Below are positions 16,287 to 24,280 of a DNA stretch of 33,192 nt, piece by piece. Position 1 is the first letter of the stretch; every line of letters starts with the position of its first letter. The stretch comes from Bacteroidales bacterium (GTDB lineage: Bacteria; Bacteroidota; Bacteroidia; Bacteroidales; UBA932): NCBI GenBank assembly GCA_012798805.1, contig JAAZMM010000032.1:1-33192 (forward strand). Reading direction: 5' to 3'. The notes under the pieces are model-generated. The model was not told the DNA's origin. It saw only the letters and a list, made by a program, of their open reading frames with translations, and did no database searches. A program made the translations under genes and the position numbers.

Positions 16287-16781
16287 TCAATGGTCAAAAT
16301 GGTAGGAGAAACCAACTCCATGAAGCCATTTTTTTGCATTAACATGAATAGGAGTCAGGGAGATACTCCAATCCCCTTCTGAGGCTCTTATTTGCTCTCT
16401 GTAAGGCCACATAATATCAACAATGCCTAGCCGGCTCCTTTTGATCTCTGCCTGTGAATGCCCGGTAAGGGGTAGAGTTATCGTTTCGGTAAAGATTCTT
16501 CCATCAGGAGAGGTCACTTCCACGGCAAATGCCATGAAGTCGCTATGAAGCCGACAATCATATCTTGCCGCAATGAAGGTTGAATAAATGGCTGTGCTAT
16601 CGGTTACCGGTAATGAAAATCGGAATACGGGTATGGAGTCGCAGTCAGGATCCAAACGGATATACCCATAGCCGTCGTCAGGCCTGGAACAGGATCCTAA
16701 CAGGATCGTGCAAACGGCAAGGAGCGTTAGTAATCCTACGGATAATCTACTGACTTTCGGATGATGTTCTTTTTTCTCCAC
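16287..16781 (-). CDS. gldH: GldH-like gliding-motility lipoprotein
   Basis: The 164-residue product starts at GTG 16781, the only acceptable start that leaves a normal signal peptide. It begins MEKKEHHPKVSRLSVGLL and has a lipobox LLGSC with Cys31, so it should be a lipoprotein. The mature part has FMAFAVEVTSPDGRIFTETITLPL and ends with LHGVGFSYHFDH, resembling the beta-rich GldH family by pattern. GldH is required for gliding/type IX secretion in Flavobacterium, but its homologues are also found in non-motile Bacteroidales. The gene overlaps ricT by 35 bases. A longer frame reaching 17018 would encode a charged stretch antiparallel to nothing known and lies within ricT, so I reject it. Confidence 0.65.
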   Translation of the reverse strand: MEKKEHHPKVSRLSVGLLTLLAVCTILLGSCSRPDDGYGYIRLDPDCDSIPVFRFSLPVTDSTAIYSTFIAARYDCRLHSDFMAFAVEVTSPDGRIFTETITLPLTGHSQAEIKRSRLGIVDIMWPYREQIRASEGDWSISLTPIHVNAKKWLHGVGFSYHFDH

Positions 16782-18081
16782 CTTTTTCTCTCGGTTTGCC
16801 CTGATCTCTTCTTTTGCCTCCGCTGCGTTGTCCTTGACGGCGGTAGTTTTTTTTGTTTTGCCCACTTTTGGTTTTTCCTTCGGAACGTGCCTGCATCTCA
16901 CCTTCTTGACGGGTTTTGTCGCCTTGGTCCTGCTGTTTTCTGCCTCTTCCGGAGCGCTTGTTATCCTTTTTGCGTCTGGAGCGGCGTTTCTCATCAAAAC
17001 GGGAGATACTGTCGTCACCTACTGCGCTTATGAAATCAGTTTCTCTTACATCAGGCTCCTTTTCCTTCAGGGAATCAGGTTTGATGCCTTTTCGGTTCAT
17101 GGATAATATATCGCGTACGCGTTCTCCGCTGAGAGGAAAGAGATTTACCACGTTATGCGGATCGTAGGAGAAGTACATGATTCCTTTTAGGATATCGACT
17201 TTCTGCAGGTACGCATTACCATCTTTAAACTCCAGAGGTCCGCGAAGATCAGGCAACTGCTTTTGTGCATCTATATAGAGTGATGCCTCATAATTGATAC
17301 AGCATTTGAGCTTACTGCACTGTCCGGCAAGTTTTTGGGGATTGAGAGCGAGGTCCTGACAGCGTGCTGCCTGTGTGGTAATTGACTTAAAGTCAGCCAT
17401 ATATGAGGAGCAGCAGAGAGCTCTGCCACATACGCCGATACCTCCGATGAGTCCCGCTTCCTGACGGGCTCCGATCTGTTTCATCTCGATTCGGATACGG
17501 AATTCTTCCGCAAAATCCTTGATTAGTTGCCTGAAATCGACCCTTTCATCAGCGATGTAATAAAAGATGGCCTTTGTGCCGTCTCCCTGAAATTCCACAT
17601 CACCGATTTTCATATCGAGTCCAAGGCCGGCAGCAATCTGGCGTGCGCGTATCATCGTTTTGTGTTCCCGTGCAATGGCTTCTTGCCATCTTTCGATGTC
17701 CAGAATCTTAGCCCTGCGATAGATACGTCTGAATTCATATGTGGCCGGATCTATATTGTGACGTATCAGCTGGCGTACGACTACCGGTCCTTCCAGAGTT
17801 ACGATACCCACGTCGTGGCCTGTAGGAGCTTCCACCACCACCAGGTCGCCGGTTTTTATAAGTTGCCCGGAAGTGTTTTTGAAAACGATCTTACGGGTGT
17901 TTTTAAATCTTACCTCAAATAGGTCTTTATAACGCTCCTGAGAGATGCCCTGCATCCAGTCAAAATCTGAAAGTTTGCAGCAGCTGGGACTGTAGGATGT
18001 GCGCAGTGCACCTTGTGCGCTCCTTTCTACTTCACAGCCTCTTGAGCAATCATGTATTTTATAGTGATCTTTTTCTTCCAT
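16747..18081 (-). CDS. ricT: RicT/YaaT (PSP1-domain) protein with a basic C-terminal tail
   Basis: The 444-residue product has a PSP1 domain (about residues 50-330). It carries the cysteine clusters GVCGRALCCSSYM and GQCSKLKCCINYE, which in B. subtilis RicT help form the iron-sulfur-containing Y-complex that affects RNase Y processing. An N-terminal CSRGCEVE motif adds more cysteines. Beyond about residue 355 the sequence is a Lys/Arg/Gly/Gln-rich, probably disordered tail of about 85 residues that could bind RNA or ribosomes. It sits 2 bases after holB, as yaaT follows holB in Bacillus, and overlaps the gldH-like gene. Its partners in Bacteroidota are not established. Confidence 0.9.
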   Translation of the reverse strand: MEEKDHYKIHDCSRGCEVERSAQGALRTSYSPSCCKLSDFDWMQGISQERYKDLFEVRFKNTRKIVFKNTSGQLIKTGDLVVVEAPTGHDVGIVTLEGPVVVRQLIRHNIDPATYEFRRIYRRAKILDIERWQEAIAREHKTMIRARQIAAGLGLDMKIGDVEFQGDGTKAIFYYIADERVDFRQLIKDFAEEFRIRIEMKQIGARQEAGLIGGIGVCGRALCCSSYMADFKSITTQAARCQDLALNPQKLAGQCSKLKCCINYEASLYIDAQKQLPDLRGPLEFKDGNAYLQKVDILKGIMYFSYDPHNVVNLFPLSGERVRDILSMNRKGIKPDSLKEKEPDVRETDFISAVGDDSISRFDEKRRSRRKKDNKRSGRGRKQQDQGDKTRQEGEMQARSEGKTKSGQNKKNYRRQGQRSGGKRRDQGKPREKGGEKRTSSESQ

Positions 18082-18083
18082 AA

Positions 18084-19133
18084 TTACAGGTACAATAACA
18101 AACGGTTTGATAAGTCGCAGAATGTAAGTTTGGAATTGGTGTTGCTTTCGATAGCCGATATAGTCCGGTCAAAAGCTGAAAGGGCTTTCTCGTAAAACTC
18201 CGGTTTTATCCGTGAGGCAAGCTCACGTATTTGGTCCTCTTCCTCGGGAAGGGTGCCTGCAATTTGTTCAAGGCCTTGCGAGGTCATATAGAGTTTTCTG
18301 ATAAATCTCTCACTGTAGAGGCAGAATTCTTTCTGCTTCTCCCTGCCCATATCTGCAAGTGTCTCCCAAATAGGAAAGGTCTCAATCAGCTTCTTTGAGA
18401 TACCTGCTTCGATAAGTCCCGTCAGCAATTCACAATATTCAGCCGGCTCTTGCAATAAAGATTGAGGGAGCCTCTGACGCTGTTCTTCACTCATTGGGGG
18501 GATCTCTATGAGTTGGCATCTTGAGCGGATGGTAGCCAAAAGCCTCTCGGGGGCTTGTGATATCAATAGGAAAAGTGTTCCCGGAGGAGGCTCTTCCAGA
18601 AGTTTGAGTAGTTTGTTGGAACACTCCTGGTTCATTTTTTCCGGGAGCCATATTACCATCACCTTGTAATCGGCTTCAAAAGAGCGCAGCATCAGTCGTT
18701 CGATGATACGTCTTGCTTCGTGGACACTGATGTTGCCACTTTTGTTGTCGATGCCGATAGCATCGTAAAGGTCTTGTTCTGCAAAATAGGGATTGGTTAA
18801 TACAAGTTCCCTCCAGCTGTCGAGAAAATGGTCGGAAATAGGTCGTCCTTTTTGACTTTCAGCTACATCCTTGGAACTGTTGACCGGAAATGCAAAATGC
18901 AAGTCGGGATGAATGAGTTTCTGAAATTGATTGCAGGTAGGGCAGGTGCCACAGGAGTCACCATCGCTGCGGTGCCGGCAGTTGACATATTGTCCCAGCG
19001 CCAGGGCCAAAGCAAGTCCTCCGCCACAAGGTTCCTCTCTGAAAAGAATGGCGTGGGAGAGCCGTTTCTGCTCAACCATTTTTATAAGACGCTCCTTGAG
19101 GGATTTATCTCCTATGACATCTCCAAATCTCAT
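18084..19133 (-). CDS. holB: DNA polymerase III delta-prime subunit
   Basis: This 349-residue clamp-loader AAA+ protein has LKERLIKMVEQKRLSHAILF at the start, a four-cysteine zinc module (CRHRSDGDSCGTCPTC, about residues 52-67), IDNKSGNISVHEARRII, and LLKLLEEPPPGTLFLLISQAPERLLATIRSRCQ with the SRC motif. The Walker A region reads EEPCGGGLALALA and lacks the GK[ST] lysine, which fits delta-prime subunits that do not hydrolyse ATP. It opens the beta clamp together with DnaX and HolA. The gene lies between the U32 gene (25 bases upstream) and ricT (2 bases downstream). Confidence 0.9.
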   Translation of the reverse strand: MRFGDVIGDKSLKERLIKMVEQKRLSHAILFREEPCGGGLALALALGQYVNCRHRSDGDSCGTCPTCNQFQKLIHPDLHFAFPVNSSKDVAESQKGRPISDHFLDSWRELVLTNPYFAEQDLYDAIGIDNKSGNISVHEARRIIERLMLRSFEADYKVMVIWLPEKMNQECSNKLLKLLEEPPPGTLFLLISQAPERLLATIRSRCQLIEIPPMSEEQRQRLPQSLLQEPAEYCELLTGLIEAGISKKLIETFPIWETLADMGREKQKEFCLYSERFIRKLYMTSQGLEQIAGTLPEEEDQIRELASRIKPEFYEKALSAFDRTISAIESNTNSKLTFCDLSNRLLLYL

Positions 19134-19158
19134 TCTACACTTATATTAGTGGTCTAAT

Positions 19159-20994
19159 CTACAAATTTACAATCATTTCGCAATTTTTGCAATCAAAATC
19201 CAATCTTAACTTGTAATTCCTGTTGGCAAGGAAAAGCGGTTCTTTAAAAGTAATCGCATTTTTATCCCTGCTTGAGTATTTTTGGCAGAGTCCGAGTTCA
19301 TATTTTATACAATACTTTGTCCGCATCACCTCTACCCCTTCCGGGGCTTCAATTTCGTAAGCAGGATCCACCGATTGTGCTCCACACTCCAAATATAGTT
19401 CCCTGCTTAGATGATTTGAACAGTTTGCCAAATATGTCAGATGCTTTTCGAGAGATTTAGCCATTATCGGTGTAACCATGTCGTCTGCGGAAACAACCCT
19501 GCTTTCGGCCATTCTTCGCAAAGCAGACTCTTCGAGGCTCTTTGCAAGCTTGCGCCTGATGCCATTTAGCACCGAAGCGGGATAAAACCTTACTATGTCA
19601 TACTCCACATCGCCGAGTCTGAAAATATAGTCTCCGGAGCTTTTGCTTAATTGTCTTGAAAGGGCTTCCAGAGCCTTTTCAGGCTTTTCCGCCACGGGGT
19701 TCTCATCTTCAAAGGTTAAGATCGCTTTGTCTCTGCAACCGACTGCCTCGAAGGTGGTAATTCCCTCTTTTGAGCGGTAGCTGATAGTAGCTTCAATCAA
19801 ACGCCCGGGCATATTTTTCTCCAGCTCTTTTTCAAAGGCGGTGTTGAGGTTGCGATAGACCTTCATACCTTTACTTAATGCGGAAGCATCTTTTATGCGT
19901 ACACGATTGCCATCACATACATCGGCCCTGAATCCGTCAATTTCCCCGTCAGGGGAGATGACTGCCAATCCATCTCCATTGTTTAGTACCTTATCGGTGG
20001 AAATTACAATCCGGTTGCCCTGTATGGAGTCGATCTCTCCAAGGTACTCTCCCATTGATTTCGCACCATCATAAGAGGCCCAGCGTTCCCGTTTGCCCTC
20101 GATGAAAAAGGAGGTATAACCCCGGTTGAAGGTGGCATCAATCTCAGGAATAAATCCGCCCCGGATCTCACCGGCAGAGGCCCTGCAGTAGTTGGGATTA
20201 TTGCTGATAAAATCATCGAGGATTGCACGGTACTCCCTCACTACATTCTTTACATAAGAAGCATTCTTAAGCCTTCCCTCAATCTTGAAGGAGGTAATGC
20301 CGGCCTCTATTAGCGCAGTGATATATGTACTGAGATTGAAGTCTTTGAGCGAAAGCAGCGGCCTGTTTTTGACAAGCACTTTGCCCTTACTGTCAACCAG
20401 ATCGTAATCGGACCGGCAGGCCTGGATGCAAGCACCACGATTAGCGCTGCGACCGGCAAGACGCTGACTCAGATAACATTGTCCGCTATAGGAGAGACAG
20501 AGAGCTCCATGGACGAAAAATTCAAGCTCGCAGGGCGTGGTACGGTTGATTTCGCGGATCTGTTCCAGAGAGAGCTGTCGCTCCAGGATGAGTCTTTTAA
20601 AACCGAGAGAGCAAAGAAATTGAGCCTTCTGCGGAGTCCGTATATCGGTCTGGGTAGATGCAAAAAGAGGTAACGGAGGCCTCTCCATCTTGAGGATAGC
20701 CAGATCCTGAATTATGAAGGCATCGACACCGGCATGATAAAGCTCCCAAAGAAGTTTTTGGGCAGGTTCAAGTTCGTCGTCATAGAGAATGGTGTTGACC
20801 ACCGCATAGACCTTTGCGGAGTACTTGTGGGCATACTCTGCAAGTTCTTTTATCTCTGAAACGGGGTTGCCTGCAGCCTCTCTGGCCCCAAAAGAGGGGC
20901 CGGCTATATATAGAGCATCGGCACCGCAGTCTATCGCTGCAATGCCGATCTCTTTATTACGCGCCGGAGCGAGAAGCTCAAGCTCTAATTGCAT
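19159..20994 (-). CDS. U32-family protein (prephenate-dependent RNA hydroxylation type)
   Basis: The 611-residue product begins LELLAPARNKEIGIAAIDCGADALYIAGPSFGAREAAGN, the TIM-barrel start of U32 proteins. It has the cysteine-bearing signature FVHGALCLSYSGQCYLSQRLAGRSANRGACIQACR (about residues 158-193), which is thought to bind an iron-sulfur cluster, then KDFNLSTYITALIEAGITSFKIEGRLK. A long C-terminal extension with further cysteines (CIKYELGLC, CKNCEM) matches the larger YdcP/RlhA-like subgroup rather than the shorter TrhP. Those enzymes hydroxylate 23S rRNA or tRNA using prephenate; protease activity is doubtful. It overlaps the TPR gene by 10 bases. Which RNA it modifies here is unknown. 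Confidence 0.86.
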   Translation of the reverse strand: MQLELELLAPARNKEIGIAAIDCGADALYIAGPSFGAREAAGNPVSEIKELAEYAHKYSAKVYAVVNTILYDDELEPAQKLLWELYHAGVDAFIIQDLAILKMERPPLPLFASTQTDIRTPQKAQFLCSLGFKRLILERQLSLEQIREINRTTPCELEFFVHGALCLSYSGQCYLSQRLAGRSANRGACIQACRSDYDLVDSKGKVLVKNRPLLSLKDFNLSTYITALIEAGITSFKIEGRLKNASYVKNVVREYRAILDDFISNNPNYCRASAGEIRGGFIPEIDATFNRGYTSFFIEGKRERWASYDGAKSMGEYLGEIDSIQGNRIVISTDKVLNNGDGLAVISPDGEIDGFRADVCDGNRVRIKDASALSKGMKVYRNLNTAFEKELEKNMPGRLIEATISYRSKEGITTFEAVGCRDKAILTFEDENPVAEKPEKALEALSRQLSKSSGDYIFRLGDVEYDIVRFYPASVLNGIRRKLAKSLEESALRRMAESRVVSADDMVTPIMAKSLEKHLTYLANCSNHLSRELYLECGAQSVDPAYEIEAPEGVEVMRTKYCIKYELGLCQKYSSRDKNAITFKEPLFLANRNYKLRLDFDCKNCEMIVNL

Positions 20995-21944
20995 TTAAGG
21001 ACGGTTAACTGATATCTTGCAGCTTCACCCCATTTGGGATCCTGAGCAATTTCTTTAAAATAACCGCAAGCCTCTCCGTTCTGACCGGTAGCTATGAGAG
21101 CTGTACCGAGCTGATAGACGATCTGTACTCTATCCTTTGCGTCGGGGCTCATTGCAAGATAAGCCTTGAGTGCCTCAGCTGCCAATGAGTTCTGCTTCAG
21201 ACTTAGAGCCATAAGTCCTACAATCTTCTGAGCAGTAGCGTTATCATTAAACTCTATAGACTTCTGAGCATGCTCCAGAGCACCTTTGATATCTTTTGCT
21301 CTCTGGCAGGCAACAGCCTTCTTTATATATAGGGTCGAAAGTTGTCTGTCAACATTATCTGTTATGCTCTCGTCAAGCTCTTTTGCCTTGACAAAGGCCT
21401 CTTCTGCCGCGTCGGTATCATCGGCTGCATTGGCAGCTTGTCCCATACGGAAGTAGGCATTGGCATTATTGGGGTCTACTGCAATCACCGCTTTATATGC
21501 CTCAACAGCTTCAGGATATTGTCTGGATGTAAGCAGATCGTTGGCAACTCCCATCAGTTGATTGACTTTGAGCTGACCGAGAAGGTCGTTTGCCTCGAGC
21601 AGCACACCTTCATTTTCATACTCGGTGGCTTTTTCTGCTGCCTTTTTGATCTTTACGATGGCATCGTCAATATTCCCATCTCTAATCATATCCTTGCCGA
21701 GCTTAAGCATAAGCTGCGGAATAACTGTTTTACATTCGGTAATAATTGCAGCACCCTCTTCGCCGAGCTTGGTAGCCATATCCATAGCCTGCTGGAAAAG
21801 ATCCAGAGCGGCAGTCTCATTGCCTTCCTGAAGTGTGATACCTGCATTGTTGAAAAGTTCTGTTGCCTGACCAAGATCCTGAGCCATTGAAACGCCCATT
21901 GTAAAGAGGGCAACAAAAATTGTAACAAAAATCTTTTTCATCAT
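20985..21944 (-). CDS. Exported TPR-repeat protein
   Basis: The 319-residue product has a signal peptide MMKKIFVTIFVALFTMGVSMAQ ending at an Ala-Gln site, so it is periplasmic. The remainder is almost all helix, with several TPR-like repeats, for example GNETAALDLFQQAMDMATKLG, SRQYPEAVEAYKAVIAVDPNNANAYFRMGQAANAADDTDAAEEAFVKAKEL and RAKDIKGALEHAQKSIEFNDN. It is a probable protein-interaction scaffold; the partner is unknown. It appears to be the first gene of the minus-strand cluster ending at trmB, and its stop lies inside the U32 gene start. Confidence 0.82.
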   Translation of the reverse strand: MMKKIFVTIFVALFTMGVSMAQDLGQATELFNNAGITLQEGNETAALDLFQQAMDMATKLGEEGAAIITECKTVIPQLMLKLGKDMIRDGNIDDAIVKIKKAAEKATEYENEGVLLEANDLLGQLKVNQLMGVANDLLTSRQYPEAVEAYKAVIAVDPNNANAYFRMGQAANAADDTDAAEEAFVKAKELDESITDNVDRQLSTLYIKKAVACQRAKDIKGALEHAQKSIEFNDNATAQKIVGLMALSLKQNSLAAEALKAYLAMSPDAKDRVQIVYQLGTALIATGQNGEACGYFKEIAQDPKWGEAARYQLTVLKCN

Positions 21945-22011
21945 ATATTGTAATTAAATTCGTTTACTACTCTCTATTGCATAAATCTGGCCAAAATTAG
22001 AAACTTATCTT

Positions 22012-22019
22012 TATTTTTG
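22012..22019 (+). promoter_or_regulatory. -7 element of the DUF3109 gene
   Basis: TATTTTTG fits TAnnTTTG and ends 14 bases before the ATG at 22034, so the transcript leader would be only about 8-10 bases. The -33 match is weak. Confidence 0.5.
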
Positions 22020-22033
22020 CAAAAAAAGACAAC

Positions 22034-22624
22034 ATGCACTCTTCAATTATAAGAATAGACGACATTCTTATCTCGTCGGAAATACTCACGGAATACTTTA
22101 GTTGTGATTACGAAAAATGCGGTGGCATTTGCTGTATTGTGGGGGATAGCGGTGCTCCTCTGGAGGAAATGGAAGAGGAGATTCTCAAAGCGGAATATCC
22201 GAATTATGCCGCCTGGATGAGTGCCGAGGGACGTGCTCAGGTGGAGAAGAAGGGTTTTTTCGAGATCGATATGGATGGTGATATGGTAACTCCGCTTATT
22301 GGGGACCGGGAGGAGTGTGTTTATGCCCGATTTGAGGGATCAAGTTGTCTATGTGCCATAGAGAGAGCTTTTTGTGCCGGCAGATGCGATTTTGCAAAGC
22401 CCATATCCTGTCGCCTCTATCCCATCAGAGTCTCTAAACTTTCTAGCGGACTGACTGCCTTCAACCTCCATAGGTGGCCAATCTGTGACTGCGCTTTTGA
22501 AAAAGGGAAAAAAGAAGGGATTCCCGTCTATAAATTTCTCAGGAATCCCATCATATTCAGATATGGAGAGGAGTTTTACTCCAAATTGGAGTCGGCTGCC
22601 AGCACTTTGAGTGCCAGGTCGTAA
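22034..22624 (+). CDS. DUF3109 cysteine-rich protein
   Basis: The 196-residue cytoplasmic protein has many conserved cysteines: CDYEKCGGICC (24, 29, 33, 34) followed by GDSGAPLEE, then Cys95, Cys105, Cys107, Cys114, Cys118, KPISCRLYPIR with Cys126, and Cys151/Cys153. This is the DUF3109 pattern, related to YkgJ-type putative zinc- or iron-binding proteins. Metal or cluster binding is likely from the cysteines, but no activity is known. Its 3' end overlaps the DUF2007 gene on the opposite strand by 49 bases, so the last 16 codons are constrained on both strands. Confidence 0.85.
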   Translation: MHSSIIRIDDILISSEILTEYFSCDYEKCGGICCIVGDSGAPLEEMEEEILKAEYPNYAAWMSAEGRAQVEKKGFFEIDMDGDMVTPLIGDREECVYARFEGSSCLCAIERAFCAGRCDFAKPISCRLYPIRVSKLSSGLTAFNLHRWPICDCAFEKGKKEGIPVYKFLRNPIIFRYGEEFYSKLESAASTLSARS

Positions 22625-22788
22625 TCCTCGTCCCTCACTACTAGTTTGATGGCTCCGTCATACATATTGCAGATGCCGGGTAGTGCAGAGCTTTCATTTA
22701 GAATCTCAGCGTTTATGCCTTCGCTCTCAAGCAGCCCTTTTGCAATGTCTGCCAGATAGGGCTCGTTGTACCTTGCAACTTCTTTCAT
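22576..22788 (-). CDS. DUF2007-type small PII-like protein
   Basis: The 70-residue protein begins MKEVARYNEPYLADIAKGLLESEGINAEILNE, a beta-alpha-beta start, and continues AIKLVVRDEDYDLALKVL. This is the pattern of DUF2007 'putative signal transducing' proteins with a ferredoxin/PII-like fold. It is encoded 12 bases after a small membrane protein on the same strand. The role is unknown. It overlaps the end of the DUF3109 gene by 49 bases in antisense. Its family match and in-register coding argue that it is real despite the overlap. Confidence 0.78.
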   Translation of the reverse strand: MKEVARYNEPYLADIAKGLLESEGINAEILNESSALPGICNMYDGAIKLVVRDEDYDLALKVLAADSNLE

Positions 22789-22800
22789 TTTTTTGCTATA

Positions 22801-23298
22801 TTATTGTTCTTCCCTCTCTTGGGAGGTCTCTTCTTCTGCGCGACTGATACGATAGCTGATGGAGCGCAGGATACGATCCACATCCTTACGGAATCCATCT
22901 ACCACTATAGGGTCCCGTGCCAGATCGAAAGTTATGGCATCTTCATACATTCGAGTCAGGCGGGTCACACCTTTGCGATGTCTGAAGATTACCTTTTCAT
23001 CATCTTTTCTCGCTATTTGATAGCCTGCATCCTTGAGGGTATCCTCAATAATGTTGGCATATTTAGAGTAATCACCGTTGAGGTAAAATTTTCTCTTTAC
23101 AAATCCCAGTACCGGATATATGGCAGCTACCAATATAAAGAAAACAATTAGTTTTGGTAGTGCCCCTTCTTTGAAAAGTCCGGAAAAAGTGATGTCGGGA
23201 TTCTTGGCTTGCTGCCATAAGAAAAGCAGCCCAACTATGATCATAAAGATAATCAGAAAATAAAATAAGTACTTTATGGAGCGGATCAGATACTTCAT
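22801..23298 (-). CDS. Small inner-membrane protein of unknown function
   Basis: The 165-residue product has two hydrophobic helices (about residues 8-28 and 49-67, FYFLIIFMIIVGLLFLW and LPKLIVFFILVAAIYPVLGFV). A soluble alpha/beta domain follows (KYANIIEDTLKDAGYQIARKDDEKVIFRHRKGVTRLTRMYEDAITF), ending in an acidic tail EETSQEREEQ. I do not recognise the family beyond conserved-hypothetical proteins of Bacteroidales. It is co-directional with, and 12 bases before, the DUF2007 gene. A TAAATTTG -7 element lies about 45 bases upstream. Confidence 0.72.
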   Translation of the reverse strand: MKYLIRSIKYLFYFLIIFMIIVGLLFLWQQAKNPDITFSGLFKEGALPKLIVFFILVAAIYPVLGFVKRKFYLNGDYSKYANIIEDTLKDAGYQIARKDDEKVIFRHRKGVTRLTRMYEDAITFDLARDPIVVDGFRKDVDRILRSISYRISRAEEETSQEREEQ

Positions 23299-23343
23299 TG
23301 TGCTATTATTAGGTTAATAATGATTCATTTCGCCTATTTTCTG

Positions 23344-23351
23344 CAAATTTA
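23344..23351 (-). promoter_or_regulatory. -7 element of the membrane protein/DUF2007 pair
   Basis: On the minus strand 23351-23344 reads TAAATTTG, about 45 bases before the start codon. No good -33 element is visible, so confidence is limited. Confidence 0.4.
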
Positions 23352-23376
23352 ATGCTATGTTTTAAAAAAAAGGAAT

Positions 23377-23384
23377 TATTTTTG
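23377..23384 (+). promoter_or_regulatory. -7 element of the coiled-coil protein gene
   Basis: TATTTTTG fits the consensus and lies 36 bases before the start codon at 23421. The -33 match is weak. Confidence 0.45.
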
Positions 23385-23420
23385 TAATATTAATAAGAAA
23401 AACCACAAAACAATCATACG

Positions 23421-24269
23421 ATGAAAAAAATTGTAATCACATTATCCGTTGTGGCAGCAGTCCTTCTGGGAGTGCTGGTGTTTGTTTGGGCAAGCAAACA
23501 AAAATTGGTAAAGGATCTCAGGATTGAAAAAGAGGACCTTACCACCGAACTGATTGCCCTCCAAAATGATTATGCTACGCTTACCTCCACCAATCAGGCG
23601 ATCAATGACTCCCTCGATGTTGAGAGAGAAAAGGTTGGACAGCTAATTGAGCGTCTTCAGAAGACCGAGGCTACCAACAGGTCTAAGATTCGCCAGTATG
23701 AAAAGGAGCTCGGTACGCTTCGTTCCATTATGAAGGGGTATATTGTTCAGATAGATTCTCTCAACACTCTCAACATCACTCTGCGCCAGCAGGCGTCAGA
23801 AGCACGTCAGGAGGCTGAGGAGAGTCGCAAACAGTATGATGAGCTGGTAACTACTACGGAGGCTTTGTCAGCAAAGGCATCCGCCGGTGCAGTGGTAAAG
23901 GCGAGGGGAGTAGTCCTTTCTGCCATCAATGCTTCCAATAGGGAGACGGACCGCAGCAGCCGTGTGGAGAAGCTTCGTGCTTGCCTAAGTCTGATTGAGA
24001 ACTCCATTGCGGAGAAGGGCCCTAAGGTGATCTATATCAGAGTGAAAGGTCCCGACGGTATTTTAATGACAGGCGATCAGCAGCGCATCTTTACGGTCAA
24101 TGACGAGGAGATGATTTATTCAGCTTCCCGTGAGGTTGATTACCAGGGTGAGGAGGTAGAGGTTTGCATCTATTTTGCTAGCGGTCAGGGTTTCGTCAAG
24201 GGAGTTTACAATGTTGAAGTTTACTCTTCAGAGACTAAGCTTGGCAGTGCAGATCTGCTCTTGAGGTAG
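23421..24269 (+). CDS. Membrane-anchored coiled-coil protein of unknown function
   Basis: The 282-residue product has one N-terminal helix (residues 4-24) that is either an uncleaved anchor or a signal peptide. It is followed by a long coiled coil to about residue 150 rich in Glu, Lys, Gln and Leu heptads (LQNDYATLTSTNQAINDSL through QASEARQEAEESRKQYDELV). A C-terminal beta-rich domain of about 120 residues follows, containing SRVEKLRACLSLIENSIAEKGPKVIYIRVKGPDG and EVEVCIYFASGQGFVKGVYNVEVYSS. Similar architectures are common as conserved-hypothetical proteins in Bacteroidota. It is 11 bases before hemW on the same strand. I infer a periplasmic structural role only loosely. Confidence 0.78.
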   Translation: MKKIVITLSVVAAVLLGVLVFVWASKQKLVKDLRIEKEDLTTELIALQNDYATLTSTNQAINDSLDVEREKVGQLIERLQKTEATNRSKIRQYEKELGTLRSIMKGYIVQIDSLNTLNITLRQQASEARQEAEESRKQYDELVTTTEALSAKASAGAVVKARGVVLSAINASNRETDRSSRVEKLRACLSLIENSIAEKGPKVIYIRVKGPDGILMTGDQQRIFTVNDEEMIYSASREVDYQGEEVEVCIYFASGQGFVKGVYNVEVYSSETKLGSADLLLR

Positions 24270-24280
24270 AGGCCGTTGCT

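Noticed and set aside
16782-17018. Upstream extension of the gldH-like frame to an ATG at 17018
   Set aside because: It would put about 80 charged residues before the signal peptide and lies wholly within ricT coding sequence in another frame; the GTG at 16781 restores a normal lipoprotein.
16761-17167. Plus-strand open frames opposite the ricT tail
   Set aside because: These are antisense shadows of the Lys/Arg/Gly-rich RicT tail, full of Phe, Leu and Pro, with no family features.
18990-19040. Loss of the Walker A lysine in HolB as a broken gene
   Set aside because: Delta-prime subunits commonly lack ATPase activity and the rest of the protein is intact, so this is not evidence of a pseudogene.
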